Source: GWE2-42-39 sp963662895 | GTDB taxonomy: Bacteria; Bacteroidota; Bacteroidia; Bacteroidales; Prolixibacteraceae | Length of the DNA: 64,000 bases | NCBI GenBank assembly: GCA_963662895.1 | Contig: OY759982.1 | Coordinates: forward strand, 3,100,001 to 3,164,000 | Reading direction: 5' to 3' | Shown: positions 23,639-33,401 of the stretch, one piece after another | Numbering within the stretch: the stretch's first letter is position 1 | Layout of the letters: every line of letters begins with the position of its first letter | The notes under the pieces: model-generated | Told to the model about the DNA's origin: nothing | Database searches by the model: none | What the model saw: the letters and a program-made list of their open reading frames with translations, nothing else | Made by a program: the position numbers and the translations under genes

Positions 23639-25153
23639 TCAATAATCGGGATTCTGCTCCAGCAAAGGATTTAGGTTTATTTCATTCTGGGGAATCGGGT
23701 ACAGAACATATCCTGCTTTTATTCCGGTCACCCCCTGAGCTTCAGCGGTTGGAATAAACAAATCATACCGGTTAAGGTCATTTCTCCGTTCGCCTTCACC
23801 AACAAACTCAGCAGCACGTTCATCCAGAATAGCCTTTCTGAATTCTTCTTTTGTGAGACCTGAAAGATCGGGATAAACCGATTCCTGCTGCTCGTATGCT
23901 GTTCCGATAGCCCTTGCCCGCTGGCGGACTTTATTAATTGCATCATATGCTTCTGCTGTTGGTCCGTTGTTCGATTCATTCAGCGCTTCAGCATAAGTCA
24001 GTAACATGTCAGAATATCTCAGTACTGTAAAGTTTACACCTGTTTGCAAATATCCGGTTGAATAATCAGGTTGATAATACTTTACAATATTCGCTCTTTG
24101 CAATTTAACCGTGTCTTCGATCCACTTAACCGGACTGGCCCCTGTTATGAGATACCTTGGCATGCGATTCCTGACAGACCACCATTTCCGGTAAGTGTCC
24201 GGGGTACGATTAAAGAAGTCGTCATCAACCTGCCAGTTTCCGGCAATTCCATCGTCCAGGGTAAATATAATCCCGGTTCCGTCGGGAAGCGAATAGCCTT
24301 TCGGACACAGAAAAAAAGTCATGTGTTCGCCATAATTGGTCGTATTATCGCCCCCGTTATTATGCTGGATAGAAAAAATTTGTTCGGAACCGTTCTTATA
24401 GGCAGGGTCCCATATTTGCGAATAATCTTTATACAAATCATAGACTTTCATGTCGATCACATCTTTAGCCGTAGCAGCAGCATTTGCCCAATCGCGTTGC
24501 TGAAGGTATACTTTTGCCAGCAATGCTTTGGTTGCTCCGCTGGTAGCGTAACCATCCTTATGCTTCGAGGCATCGAAAGGAGACAACCGGGTATAAGCAT
24601 CTTGCAAGTCTGAAATAATCTGTACATATACCTCGTCGGCTGTATTTCTTGCCTTGTTTACATCGGACAAACTTTTGGTTGCCGTAATATGAAGAGGAAC
24701 CCCTCCAAAATCTTTGACAAGGTTAAAATAACAAAGTCCTCTTAAAAACTTAGCCTGACCAATGGTATTATTCTTAACTACATCTGTTATATCGCTGTTC
24801 CCGACACGCTCTATAATTTCATTGCACCGGTTAATCATATTGTAACTTGCATCCCACAGTTGTTCAAAATAATTTTCACTTACTGTCCATGCAAATAAAT
24901 CCCATGTATTTTTATTAGGTGTAGTCGTCATAAGATCTGTAGGCCAGTCTCCCAGTTGGACATAAGCGCCATTTTTATAAATATAGCCGTCCCAAAACAA
25001 AGCATAAGCTCCGTTCAGCGCTAAATCAGCATCTTCCTCACTTTTATAAAAATCATCCACGTTTTGATTACTGTACATTTTTTCATCTAAAGAACAAGAA
25101 GAGAAGCCTGCCATGATGATAATCAGAGAAATATAATATACGTATTTTTTCAT
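23639..25153 (-). CDS. SusD/RagB-family glycan-binding lipoprotein
   Basis: A 504-residue lipoprotein (C20 in MAGFSSCSLDE). N-terminal helices such as YKSEEDADLALNGAYALFW and QAKFLRGLCYFNLVKDFGGV (the TPR-like FLRA-Y-LV signature) and the C-terminal VRQRARAIG, RKAILDERAAEF and YPIPQNEINLN motifs are diagnostic for RagB/SusD. It sits on the cell surface as the lid of the SusC transporter and binds the glycan. It follows susC by 26 bases and precedes the GH106 genes. Confidence 0.95.
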   Translation of the reverse strand: MKKYVYYISLIIIMAGFSSCSLDEKMYSNQNVDDFYKSEEDADLALNGAYALFWDGYIYKNGAYVQLGDWPTDLMTTTPNKNTWDLFAWTVSENYFEQLWDASYNMINRCNEIIERVGNSDITDVVKNNTIGQAKFLRGLCYFNLVKDFGGVPLHITATKSLSDVNKARNTADEVYVQIISDLQDAYTRLSPFDASKHKDGYATSGATKALLAKVYLQQRDWANAAATAKDVIDMKVYDLYKDYSQIWDPAYKNGSEQIFSIQHNNGGDNTTNYGEHMTFFLCPKGYSLPDGTGIIFTLDDGIAGNWQVDDDFFNRTPDTYRKWWSVRNRMPRYLITGASPVKWIEDTVKLQRANIVKYYQPDYSTGYLQTGVNFTVLRYSDMLLTYAEALNESNNGPTAEAYDAINKVRQRARAIGTAYEQQESVYPDLSGLTKEEFRKAILDERAAEFVGEGERRNDLNRYDLFIPTAEAQGVTGIKAGYVLYPIPQNEINLNPLLEQNPDY

Positions 25154-25179
25154 GTGTCTATAGTTTTATTGTTTACAAC

Positions 25180-28100
25180 TTAAAAACTGACTTTTACCCC
25201 GAACCTGAAAGATCTTGATGCAGGATAGCCGAAACGGTCAATTCCTTTAACAGAATTTTCTGTTCCAAATGAGTTCACCTCAGGATCGTATCCTGAATAG
25301 TTTGTGAACACAAAAGGATTATCAGCGGACAAGGAAAGTGTCACATTGCTCAGCCAATTAATATTTAACGATTTAACCGGCAATTTGTAGCCAAGGCTGA
25401 TTAACTGTATTCTCATAAACGAAGCATTTTCAACATCATCGGTACTTACATATCCCGGATAGCCGGCGTTAGCTGCAAGGGTGGTACCTTCCGGATTGGT
25501 AGGAGACCAACGGTCCCTTCTGGATGCACCGTAATACGTTCCGCCATCTTTTTTAACTTTAAGAACATTGAGGACATCCTGACCAACTGAACCGTAAGTG
25601 TTTACGATAAGCGACCATTGTTTGTATGAAAAGCTGTTATTAAACCCGAATGTAAAATCAGGGTTCGGGTCACCAACGTAAGTACAATCATTACCGTCGA
25701 AAGTTCCGCTGTGATCATAATCCCTGAACCTGGCAGAACCCGGTTTGGCTGATTTCTGTGTCCCGGCTGCGTCAATCTCTTCCTGCGACTTCCATATTCC
25801 GTCCCAGATAACTCCCCAGAATTTGCCAACAGGTTGTCCTGGTGTCAGACGAACTGCATTACTTCCGTTTAACCCGTTGTTGGCCCCGCCTAACCAGCCA
25901 GTGTAGATTTCACTTGCTCCTCCCAGATCAATCACTTTGTTCCTGTTCAACGAGAAGGTTACATCGGTTGTCCAGTTAAACGAAGCAGAATTACAGTTAA
26001 TGGTCCTCAACGTAATGTCGACTCCCTTGTTCTGCATTGAGCCGATGTTTTCAAGTACGCTGCTGTAACCGCTTTCTTTTGCCAAAGCAACTTCAACCAG
26101 CATATCTTTTGTCTTTTTCTTGTATATATCCACAGAAAGATTAATCCGGTTGTTGAAAAAGCCCATATCCAACCCGAAGTTCAGGTCTTTTGTTTTCTCC
26201 CACGACAGGTCTGGGTTGGAAATACTGCCCGGATAAGCAATTCCTACCAGGTTCCCGCCAAAAACATAACCGGAAGTATAATCCTTTGCGGTTGTAATGG
26301 TCGAGATTGATTTATAAAGCCCGATCCGTTCATTACCTACGCTACCGTATCCGGCCCTGAACTTCAGGTTACTGAAGATATTCAAGTCCTTGATAAAATT
26401 TTCTTCATACAACCTCCAGGCTACGGCCACTGATGGGAAAAATCCCCATTTATTGTTTTTCCCGAATTTTGAAGAACCGTCGTAACGTCCGGTAGCTGTC
26501 AGTAAATATTTGTCGTTATAGACATAGTTGAGCCTGCCGATATAGGAAAGCAATATCCATTTAGTTTTGTTGGAATTTGTATATTGCTGTTTGGCAATAC
26601 CCAGATTGTTGTACTTGTAATAATCAGACGGGAACCCGTAGCCCGTTGCCTTTACCAACTCATCGTTTTCTGTTTGGTTAGTAAAACCGGCCATTATATC
26701 AAGATAATGTTTCTCTCCAACGTATTTCTTATACTCCAGGATATTTTCATTCAGGAAATTAGTTGTCTTTTCACTGATAATATTAGCGATACCTCCATTA
26801 CTTTTTGCCGCTGCCGATTCAAGCGGGTAATAAGAATGGTATCTCCAGTCCCTGTAATCCAGACCTGCACGAACCCTCAGTTCCAGTCCATCCATAATCT
26901 TATAATTTCCATAAACACTGCCCAAAAGTCTGGATGTATTATCCTGAATATCATATCCTTTTGTCATATATACAGGATTATCCATTGACCCAACCCCTTT
27001 TTTATAATCTTCGAAAAAAGTGTAATTACCCTCTTCATCTTTCACAGGGATATAAGGCCATGAAAACAATACATTACAAATGACATTTGTTTGTGTCCCA
27101 TATCCTTTTGAATCGGTAGGCACCATATCGTTCAAAGCATTGGAAAACATAATATTAGTTCCTACTTTAAACTTTTTCGAGACATTGGCATCCAGGTTTA
27201 CATTCATGGAATAACGTTTCAGGTCAGAGTTTACAACAATACCCTGCTGGTCTAAATAACTTCCCGAAAGAAGGTAACGGACATCCGGCGTACCCCCGGA
27301 AACCGACATTTTGTAATTCTGGGCCAATGAGGTACGCAGTACTTCCCTTTGCCAGTCGGTTCCTTTTCCCATGCCGGCAATTTCTGCATCTGTAAAAGTA
27401 CGTGCAGTTCCGTTTTCATCATCTGCTTCATTAACAAGCCTACCCCATTCTTCTGCGGTAATAAAATCCAAATACTTTGACGGAGAACTGATGGATGTTG
27501 AACTTTCAAAAGTAACAATTGCCTTTCCTTTTTTCCCTTTTTTAGTAGTAATCAGTACCACGCCGTTGGCTCCCCTTGCCCCGTAAATAGCAGTGGAAGA
27601 AGCATCTTTCAGAACTTCGACAGACTCAATATTTGAAGGGTCAATTGAATTCAGGGGGTTTTGAGAAATTGAAACAGTTCCATCGACAGAACCGGCCGAA
27701 GAAAATTCATTTGAAATGGGGAATCCGTCGACAACATACAGAGGTTGACCGTCAGCCGACAAAGAAGAAGTTCCCCTTACCCGGACAGAAATACCTCCCC
27801 CCGGAGCATGAGAACTGGTTTGTACATGCACCCCGGCAACTCGTCCCTGCAGAGCCTGATCTGGTGTTGTTAATACATTTGAACTTAAATCCTTAGAATT
27901 TACGGAAGAAATAGCCCCGGTCAAATCCTTCTTCCTGGATGTTCCATAACCAATAGCCACAATCTCCTCGATTCCAACTGTTTCATCCTGCATTTCCACA
28001 TCAACAGTGCTTTTACCTCCAACCGATATTTCCTGCGTTTTCATTCCCACGAACGAAAAAACAAGTATTGCATCGCCGGGCACTTTAGTCAAAGTATAGT

Positions 28101-28605
28101 TCCCTTCGACATCGGTAATAATTCCCTGCATGGTACCTTTTATGACTACGGACACTCCAGGCAACGGGAAGCCGGAAGAATCGGTCACTCTACCGGTTAC
28201 AGACCGGGATTGACCAATTGAAATCCCCTCAAGGCCATTTCCTTTTCTTTTAACAATGATAATATGACGATCAATCATTTCATAAGATAAATCGGAACCT
28301 AATACTTCATCTAATATATCCTGAATCTTAGAATCTTTCCGATTCACACTTACAACTTTCGACAAGTCGATTACCCCGCTGTCATAAAAAAACCTGTATT
28401 CACTCGTCTTCTCTATCTTTTCTAATAATTCAGAAAGCCTTACATTTTCATAGTTCAGACTTAATTTTACCGACTGCGAATAAATTGCTGCCGGAACCTG
28501 AATAAAAGCAGCAAAGAGAAGAAAAAATGTAATTTTCATAACTCTAATAAAATTTTTTACGTGGTGAAGTTTATACTTCCCATGGTAAACATTTGTTTTT
28601 TTCAT
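25180..28605 (-). CDS. SusC/RagA-family TonB-dependent outer-membrane transporter with STN domain
   Basis: An 1141-residue protein. After the signal region (FFLLFAAFIQVPAAIYSQS) comes an STN domain (SLNYENVRLSELLEKIEKTS), then a carboxypeptidase-like regulatory domain (VTGRVTDSSGFPLPGVSVVI), then the plug with VTISxxPLNSIDPSNIESVEV-type motif and DASSTAIYGARGANGVVLIT, followed by the beta-barrel. The STN domain signals to a FecR anti-sigma factor, and an ECF-sigma/FecR pair is encoded just upstream. It imports oligosaccharides captured by the SusD partner. The terminal residues RSFRFGVKVSF form the usual last barrel strand. Confidence 0.96.
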   Translation of the reverse strand: MKKTNVYHGKYKLHHVKNFIRVMKITFFLLFAAFIQVPAAIYSQSVKLSLNYENVRLSELLEKIEKTSEYRFFYDSGVIDLSKVVSVNRKDSKIQDILDEVLGSDLSYEMIDRHIIIVKRKGNGLEGISIGQSRSVTGRVTDSSGFPLPGVSVVIKGTMQGIITDVEGNYTLTKVPGDAILVFSFVGMKTQEISVGGKSTVDVEMQDETVGIEEIVAIGYGTSRKKDLTGAISSVNSKDLSSNVLTTPDQALQGRVAGVHVQTSSHAPGGGISVRVRGTSSLSADGQPLYVVDGFPISNEFSSAGSVDGTVSISQNPLNSIDPSNIESVEVLKDASSTAIYGARGANGVVLITTKKGKKGKAIVTFESSTSISSPSKYLDFITAEEWGRLVNEADDENGTARTFTDAEIAGMGKGTDWQREVLRTSLAQNYKMSVSGGTPDVRYLLSGSYLDQQGIVVNSDLKRYSMNVNLDANVSKKFKVGTNIMFSNALNDMVPTDSKGYGTQTNVICNVLFSWPYIPVKDEEGNYTFFEDYKKGVGSMDNPVYMTKGYDIQDNTSRLLGSVYGNYKIMDGLELRVRAGLDYRDWRYHSYYPLESAAAKSNGGIANIISEKTTNFLNENILEYKKYVGEKHYLDIMAGFTNQTENDELVKATGYGFPSDYYKYNNLGIAKQQYTNSNKTKWILLSYIGRLNYVYNDKYLLTATGRYDGSSKFGKNNKWGFFPSVAVAWRLYEENFIKDLNIFSNLKFRAGYGSVGNERIGLYKSISTITTAKDYTSGYVFGGNLVGIAYPGSISNPDLSWEKTKDLNFGLDMGFFNNRINLSVDIYKKKTKDMLVEVALAKESGYSSVLENIGSMQNKGVDITLRTINCNSASFNWTTDVTFSLNRNKVIDLGGASEIYTGWLGGANNGLNGSNAVRLTPGQPVGKFWGVIWDGIWKSQEEIDAAGTQKSAKPGSARFRDYDHSGTFDGNDCTYVGDPNPDFTFGFNNSFSYKQWSLIVNTYGSVGQDVLNVLKVKKDGGTYYGASRRDRWSPTNPEGTTLAANAGYPGYVSTDDVENASFMRIQLISLGYKLPVKSLNINWLSNVTLSLSADNPFVFTNYSGYDPEVNSFGTENSVKGIDRFGYPASRSFRFGVKVSF

Positions 28606-28690
28606 AAATTTACGATGTTAAAACTTTTATTATTAAGCCGAGTCTGGCTTTTAGTAATTTTTAAACCGGGAACAGGATATTGTTTCCCTG

Positions 28691-28721
28691 ATAAGCGGGG
28701 TTGCTGGCAGGCATACCCCGT
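28691..28721 (-). promoter_or_regulatory. Hairpin in the FecR-SusC intergenic leader
   Basis: AACGGGGT pairs with ACCCCGCTT across about 14 bases in the 159-base gap between fecR and susC. It could attenuate read-through from the sigma/FecR genes or form part of the susC leader. The susC promoter driven by the locus sigma factor should lie in the same gap. Confidence 0.4.
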
Positions 28722-28764
28722 TTAATTTTTCTAATTTTTATACATAGGCAATTCTTTTAACGAG

Positions 28765-29742
28765 TTACTTTTTCCCTTCGATGAAGATTCGATTCCCCTC
28801 ATGCGTATATGCAAAAGGCTCTCCTGAGGCCCTTCTAAAAACTTCCATCATGGTGTATATATTATCATCAATACTTAATGATCCGGTAAAGAGGCGGTTT
28901 TTCAGCGACTCTTCTTTGAAAATAATCTGTATATTATAAATTTGTTCAATTCTTTTTGCAAGATTTTTAAATGTTTCATCTTTAAACTCGTACACTCCAT
29001 TTAACCAATAGTTGTAAAAACTATTCGATATCTTTGACTCGGATAGTTTTCCTGAAACTTTATCAAAAATCAGACTCTGGGAAGGTTTCATCATATATGA
29101 TAAAGATTCATTTCCTTTATTAATATCGAATTGTATCTTCCCGGAAACAAGTTCCGCTTTTACAATATTGTCCTGGCTGTACGCCACAACCGCGAATCGT
29201 GTCCCAAATACCTTAATCCTGTTTTCCCCGATATTTACAATAAACGGATGTTCCTTATCATGAGTAACATCGAAAAATCCTTCTCCTTCCAACTCAACAT
29301 CCCGGGTTTTCCCCCCGAAGTTTTCAGGATAAATAAGTTTTGTTCCATTACTTAACCAGACTTTTGTTCCATCAGGCAGCACAAGCGAGGTTCTGCTCCC
29401 TTTTGGTACGAAAACCTGATTCATAGCAACATGACTATCAGTATTGTAAGTCCCTGCAATGTATCCTCCGAGTAATACCATGACTAAAAATGCGGCATAT
29501 CTCAAAAAGTTTCGTATTCTCAGTCGCGTTGACTGCCTCGAATTCTTCTTTATTTTGACAAGACCATCTTCTATCTGCTTTTCGGATATTTCATCGCCAT
29601 ATTGCATTATTGCCCATAAATTTTTATACCGGATATATTCATCTTTATTCTCTTCGTTCCTGGTTATCCATGATGCGACCTCAGGATAATCGTATAAAGA
29701 TTGATTTTCAGTAATAAATGATATGAGCTTGTCTTTGTCCAT
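28765..29742 (-). CDS. FecR-family anti-sigma factor
   Basis: A 325-residue inner-membrane protein with an N-terminal cytoplasmic segment, one membrane helix (FLRYAAFLVMVLLGGYIAG, about 83-101) and a periplasmic FecR domain starting VFVPKGSRTSLVLPDGTKVW, with EGEGFFDVTHDKEHPFIVN. The C-terminal STN-interacting region (FKNLAKRIEQIYNIQIIFKE) is the usual DUF4974 domain. It holds the ECF sigma factor encoded upstream until the STN domain of SusC reports substrate. Confidence 0.94.
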   Translation of the reverse strand: MDKDKLISFITENQSLYDYPEVASWITRNEENKDEYIRYKNLWAIMQYGDEISEKQIEDGLVKIKKNSRQSTRLRIRNFLRYAAFLVMVLLGGYIAGTYNTDSHVAMNQVFVPKGSRTSLVLPDGTKVWLSNGTKLIYPENFGGKTRDVELEGEGFFDVTHDKEHPFIVNIGENRIKVFGTRFAVVAYSQDNIVKAELVSGKIQFDINKGNESLSYMMKPSQSLIFDKVSGKLSESKISNSFYNYWLNGVYEFKDETFKNLAKRIEQIYNIQIIFKEESLKNRLFTGSLSIDDNIYTMMEVFRRASGEPFAYTHEGNRIFIEGKK

Positions 29743-29911
29743 TTCATTTTGAATTTTCTATACTTAAAATGTGCAAATAACTGTTTACCCTATCCCTAAA
29801 TTCAAAAATAATTTGACCATTCAAAAAAAAACAGGGAATAGCATTGCAAAAATGCTAACATACAAAGACTTGCAAAACATCACGCATTAATTAATTTTAA
29901 TGGGAATTGTT

Positions 29912-30493
29912 TCAAAATAAAAAAATCAGCAGGGGCAGGTAATCTTTTAATACTACCCGAAAAAATTTAAGGGCTTTTGTAATTTGTGCCTCAACAGCTT
30001 TTTCAGAAATATTCAGCATCGAAGCAACTTCAGCATTCTTTTTCCTCTCGAAACGACTTAAAACAAACACTTCGCGACATCTGGGAGGAAGATTATCAAG
30101 AGCACTATTCACCAGATGTTCCATTTCTGCAAAAGCAATCGAAGAAGTATCTATCCGTTCCAATGCCTGTACATTCAAACAGACTTGATTTTCTGTTGCT
30201 ATTTTTGCATCAAAATATTTCTTTTTAACTTTTTCATGACGTAAAAACATCAGACAGTTATTCTTTACATTGGTATACAAATAACTTTGCAACTGATTTT
30301 CATCGGAAAAAAAAGGAGTTTTATCTAATAATGCAATAAATGCATCCTGCACAAGGTTTAAAGCATCATCTTCCACAACATACTGCTTTGCAAAAGCAAC
30401 CAGTCTGGGATAAAAAGTATTAAAAACGACTTCGAAAGCAGCTTCATTCTTTTTATTTAAGAGTAATATTATATCATTAGAAAGGACTTTCAT
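29912..30493 (-). CDS. ECF RNA polymerase sigma factor of the GH106 PUL
   Basis: From the ATG at 30493 (MKVLSND) it has 193 residues; an upstream in-frame ATG at 30520 adds a hydrophobic leader that sigma factors do not need. Region 2 is seen in NEAAFEVVFNTFYPRLVAFA and NLVQDAFIALLDK, and region 4 in LPPRCREVFVLSRFERKKNA plus SEKAVEAQITKALKFFR. With FecR, SusC and SusD it makes a standard trans-envelope signalling PUL: substrate binding at SusC releases this factor to transcribe susCD and the enzymes. Confidence 0.93.
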   Translation of the reverse strand: MKVLSNDIILLLNKKNEAAFEVVFNTFYPRLVAFAKQYVVEDDALNLVQDAFIALLDKTPFFSDENQLQSYLYTNVKNNCLMFLRHEKVKKKYFDAKIATENQVCLNVQALERIDTSSIAFAEMEHLVNSALDNLPPRCREVFVLSRFERKKNAEVASMLNISEKAVEAQITKALKFFRVVLKDYLPLLIFLF

Positions 30494-30581
30494 AAAATGA
30501 ACAAGAAAAAAACTGAACAATTATAGTAATTAACTCCATCTAAAAAAAACTCCGATATAATATTGGCCTCATTCATGGAAA

Positions 30582-30613
30582 ACAAAAAAAGCCACTCCCA
30601 AAGGAATGGCTTT
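30582..30613 (-). terminator. Terminator of the rpsF-rpsR-rplI operon
   Basis: On the minus strand AAAGCCATTCC pairs with GGAGTGGCTTT (one mismatch) around TTTG and is followed by a run of seven T. It lies 43 bases after the rplI stop. Confidence 0.9.
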
Positions 30614-30656
30614 CTATTATCTGTTTGATAAAGTGAGATCTTGTGTGACTAACTGT

Positions 30657-31103
30657 TTATTCTGAGATAACTTCAAATTCCATTTCAACGATTACCTCCT
30701 TGTGAAGTTTTACTTTTGCAGTGTATTTACCTACTTCTTTGATACTTTCGTTAACAATAGAAATTTGCTTCCGGTCTATATCAAATCCTTTCTTGTTGAT
30801 TGCTTCTGCGATCATAATGGTGTTGACTGAACCGAAAATTTTACCGGTACTGCTGGTTTTAGCCCCAATAACCAGTTGCTTGTTTTTCAACTGTTCTGCA
30901 ATTTCCATAGCATTTGCTTTCAGTTTGGCTTCTTTATGTGCCCTTTGACTGATATTTTCAGCCAGCACTTTTTTTGCCGACTCTGTAGCAATAATTGCCA
31001 TTTTTTTAGGGATCAGGTAATTACGTCCGTAACCATCTTTCACGTTCACGATATCGTCTTTTGCCCCTAACCTTGCTACATCCTGTAATAATATAATTTC
31101 CAT
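30657..31103 (-). CDS. rplI: 50S ribosomal protein L9
   Basis: A 148-residue protein with the L9 N-terminal domain MEIILLQDVARLGAKDDIVN and VKDGYGRNYLIPKKMA, the long connecting helix rich in A, K and E, and a C-terminal domain with GKIFGSVNTIMIAEAINKKG. It binds 23S rRNA and helps reading-frame maintenance. Third gene of the rpsF-rpsR-rplI operon, 16 bases after rpsR. Confidence 0.98.
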   Translation of the reverse strand: MEIILLQDVARLGAKDDIVNVKDGYGRNYLIPKKMAIIATESAKKVLAENISQRAHKEAKLKANAMEIAEQLKNKQLVIGAKTSSTGKIFGSVNTIMIAEAINKKGFDIDRKQISIVNESIKEVGKYTAKVKLHKEVIVEMEFEVISE

Positions 31104-31119
31104 TTTTTGCTGCTTTAAA

Positions 31120-31389
31120 TTATTTCATCATATCGGTAACATAGGGCAGCAGAGCTAAATGACGTGCCCTTTTTACTGCCTGGGCCACTTTGCGCTGATA
31201 TTTTAACGAAGTTCCGGTAATACGGCGTGGCAAAATTTTACCTTGCTCGTTCAGGAATTTTTTCAGGAATTCAGGGTCTTTATAATCAACGAACTTGATT
31301 TTGTTCTTTTTAAAGCGGCAATACTTTTTCTTTTTAATTTCGACTGACGGCGGGGTCAGGTAACGGATTTCACTTTGATTTGCTGCCAT
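31120..31389 (-). CDS. rpsR: 30S ribosomal protein S18
   Basis: An 89-residue basic protein with the S18 signature: KKKYCRFKKNKIKFVDYKDP, FLNEQGKILPRRITGTSLKY and QRKVAQAVKRARHLALLPYV. It pairs with S6 on the small-subunit platform. It lies three bases after rpsF. Confidence 0.98.
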   Translation of the reverse strand: MAANQSEIRYLTPPSVEIKKKKYCRFKKNKIKFVDYKDPEFLKKFLNEQGKILPRRITGTSLKYQRKVAQAVKRARHLALLPYVTDMMK

Positions 31390-31392
31390 TGT

Positions 31393-31746
31393 TTAAGCCT
31401 CCTTTTCTGTTTGTGCTTTCGACTTGTTTCTTCTTTTTTCACTGTACGCGATCGAGTATTTATCCATTCTGAAAGTCAGAAAACGGATAATACGTTCCTC
31501 TCGTTTAAATTGCACTTCCAGCTTCCGGATCATGGAAGGATCAGCTTTAAACTCGAACAGATTGTAAAAACCTGTGGATTTCTTTTGGATCGGGTATGCT
31601 AATTTACGCAACCCCCAGTCCTCTTCATTCACAAACTCTCCACCTTCTTTGGTGATGAAGTCTTTGAATTTCTTTACCGTTTCCTTTACCTGAGCATCAG
31701 ATAAAACGGGAGTTATAATGAAAACGGTTTCATACTGGTTTTTCAT
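31393..31746 (-). CDS. rpsF: 30S ribosomal protein S6
   Basis: A 117-residue protein with the S6 ferredoxin-like fold: MKNQYETVFIITPVLSDAQV, NEEDWGLRKLAYPIQKKSTG and FYNLFEFKADPSMIRKLEVQ. The Bacteroidota length is typical. First gene of the operon, preceded by a strong promoter match. Confidence 0.98.
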   Translation of the reverse strand: MKNQYETVFIITPVLSDAQVKETVKKFKDFITKEGGEFVNEEDWGLRKLAYPIQKKSTGFYNLFEFKADPSMIRKLEVQFKREERIIRFLTFRMDKYSIAYSEKRRNKSKAQTEKEA

Positions 31747-31797
31747 AAAACTTCTAATTAGTTATACATTAAAATTTTAATCCCTGATTGGGAGGCG

Positions 31798-31828
31798 CAA
31801 AAATAGGAATAATTTGTTATTTATCAAA
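31798..31828 (-). promoter_or_regulatory. Bacteroidota sigma-ABfr-type promoter for rpsF
   Basis: On the minus strand TTTG (31828-31825) is followed after exactly 19 bases by TATTTTTG (31805-31798), both full matches to the Bacteroidota -33 TTTG and -7 TAnnTTTG consensus. It lies 52 bases upstream of the rpsF ATG and overlaps the end of the WYL regulator gene. Confidence 0.85.
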
Positions 31829-32794
31829 TCTATCTTTTTTCTTTGTGACATGTTTTACCTGTACTAATTCATCGATATACAAATCAAGTATTTCTTTCAA
31901 TTCTGGTGGTTCAATAACTGTTGCCAGCAAACGGGTACTAATTAACCAGGCGGCAAAACCATGTAATTCATTATTTGTAAATTTCATTTCAACGGCCCCG
32001 TTCATATTTTTTTCTTCAATAAAGCCATAGTAAAATTTACTCTCATCAATATTCTTTTTTCGTTCAGGGGAAATTCGGATTGTAATGTTGGCAGTATTCT
32101 CCGGGTCGAATGTCCGTGCAATGAATTCTTCAATAGAAATATGTCGTTTCCCTGTGTAATGGTTACCTGTTTTTCGGAGATTTTTTATACGGTCGAGCCT
32201 GAAGTCACGGTAATCGTTACGTTTGTTGCACCACGCGAACAGGTGCCATCGGGAACCGTAATTACACAGTCCTATTGGTTCCACTTCCCGGATGCTGGAT
32301 TCGGTGCTGTTTTTTTTCTGATACTCAATTTCCAGTACCTGCTTATTTACCAGGGCCTGCTGAATTTCACCGAGGTATAAATGCCTGTCCTGTCCGGCAA
32401 TATTGGCCCAGTTGTATACCGAAACTTTCCCGTGCAATTGTTCCAGAAAATCTTTGTCGGTTGGTTTTAGTACTGCTTTTATTTTGAATGCAGCAGACTG
32501 ATAATCTTTTTTTGATTGTTCGTCCGACATCTTTTCCACCAGTTTCTCACCCAGCAGTATTGCCGAGGCTTCTTCGTTGGTAAACATGACAGGCGGGAGA
32601 TGGAAGTTTTCCATCAGGAAATAACCGGTTCCGGCTTCGGCGCCGATGGGAATACCGGCTTCTTCCAACGCCCGGATATCACGGTATACTGTTCGCTGGC
32701 TAATATTAAAACGTTCCGCAATTTCACCTGATTTTACTATCCGTTTGCTTTGCAGCTGTATTAAAATGGCATTGAGCCGGTCGAGCCGTTTCAT
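31817..32794 (-). CDS. WYL-domain HTH transcriptional regulator (YafY type)
   Basis: From MKRLDRLNAILIQLQSK (ATG 32794) it is 325 residues; an in-frame ATG at 32812 adds six residues. The N-terminal DeoR-like HTH is seen in VKSGEIAERFNISQRTVYRD and IRALEEAGIPIGAEAGTGYF. The WYL core is diverged but recognisable in REVEPIGLCNYGSRWHLFAW and RDFRLDRIKNL. Such proteins sense ligands through the WYL domain and regulate nearby genes. A GyrI-like ligand-binding protein is encoded upstream in the same orientation, a pairing often seen in Bacteroidota (general knowledge). Confidence 0.9.
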   Translation of the reverse strand: MKRLDRLNAILIQLQSKRIVKSGEIAERFNISQRTVYRDIRALEEAGIPIGAEAGTGYFLMENFHLPPVMFTNEEASAILLGEKLVEKMSDEQSKKDYQSAAFKIKAVLKPTDKDFLEQLHGKVSVYNWANIAGQDRHLYLGEIQQALVNKQVLEIEYQKKNSTESSIREVEPIGLCNYGSRWHLFAWCNKRNDYRDFRLDRIKNLRKTGNHYTGKRHISIEEFIARTFDPENTANITIRISPERKKNIDESKFYYGFIEEKNMNGAVEMKFTNNELHGFAAWLISTRLLATVIEPPELKEILDLYIDELVQVKHVTKKKDRFDK

Positions 32795-32948
32795 AAGCTT
32801 AGTATAAAACATTCATAAGGCCTGTCTAATAAAATCAACTGTCCTTTTTAGCAAAAATATCAATTCTTCTTAAAAACCATCTGCTTTGTTGCAATCATTT
32901 CTGTCACATATCTTTCAGCGCCAAATTCTTAAAAGAAAACGTCAATGA

Positions 32949-33401
32949 CTATTTAATTCCGATTTGAATTTCTGTTACACAATTTAGCGGATTGTTAAAG
33001 TCAGCCAAATGATATATTTCCCTGGTCTCCCCCGACATTTGATTCCCGCTTTTTAATATCTCAGGAACAAATTTTTCATATGTTTTTGCCAGTTCAGACC
33101 AGGGACCTTTGTGGTATGTAACCACACAGTTGAACTCGGGCAGTTGTTCATATTTGAATTTATCACTATTGTCTTTCATTTCTTTTACAGGGATTGCAAT
33201 GTCGAGTATAAATGGTTTTTCAGCTGCCCCGTCGCATCCCCAATATATCCAGGTGTGCGGTCCTGTTACTTCAAGCCCGAGTTCAATAATTTTTGCTTCC
33301 AGTTCACGGGGTATTTCGCCAATGTCCTTGATGAATGTGTCTATTTTTGTTTCCATTGAGTACTTGATCACGGTCATTGGGGCTACTTTTTTCTTTTCCA
33401 T
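32949..33401 (-). CDS. GyrI-like small-molecule-binding domain protein
   Basis: A 150-residue single-domain protein of the GyrI/effector-binding (SOUL-like) fold. GPHTWIYWGCDGAAEKPFIL, FNCVVTYHKGPWSELAKTYE and a final CVTEIQIGIK strand fit the two-fold symmetric barrel. No DNA-binding domain is present. It may bind a hydrophobic or cationic compound. It starts about 155 bases upstream of the WYL regulator gene on the same strand, suggesting a joint function. Confidence 0.8.
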   Translation of the reverse strand: MEKKKVAPMTVIKYSMETKIDTFIKDIGEIPRELEAKIIELGLEVTGPHTWIYWGCDGAAEKPFILDIAIPVKEMKDNSDKFKYEQLPEFNCVVTYHKGPWSELAKTYEKFVPEILKSGNQMSGETREIYHLADFNNPLNCVTEIQIGIK

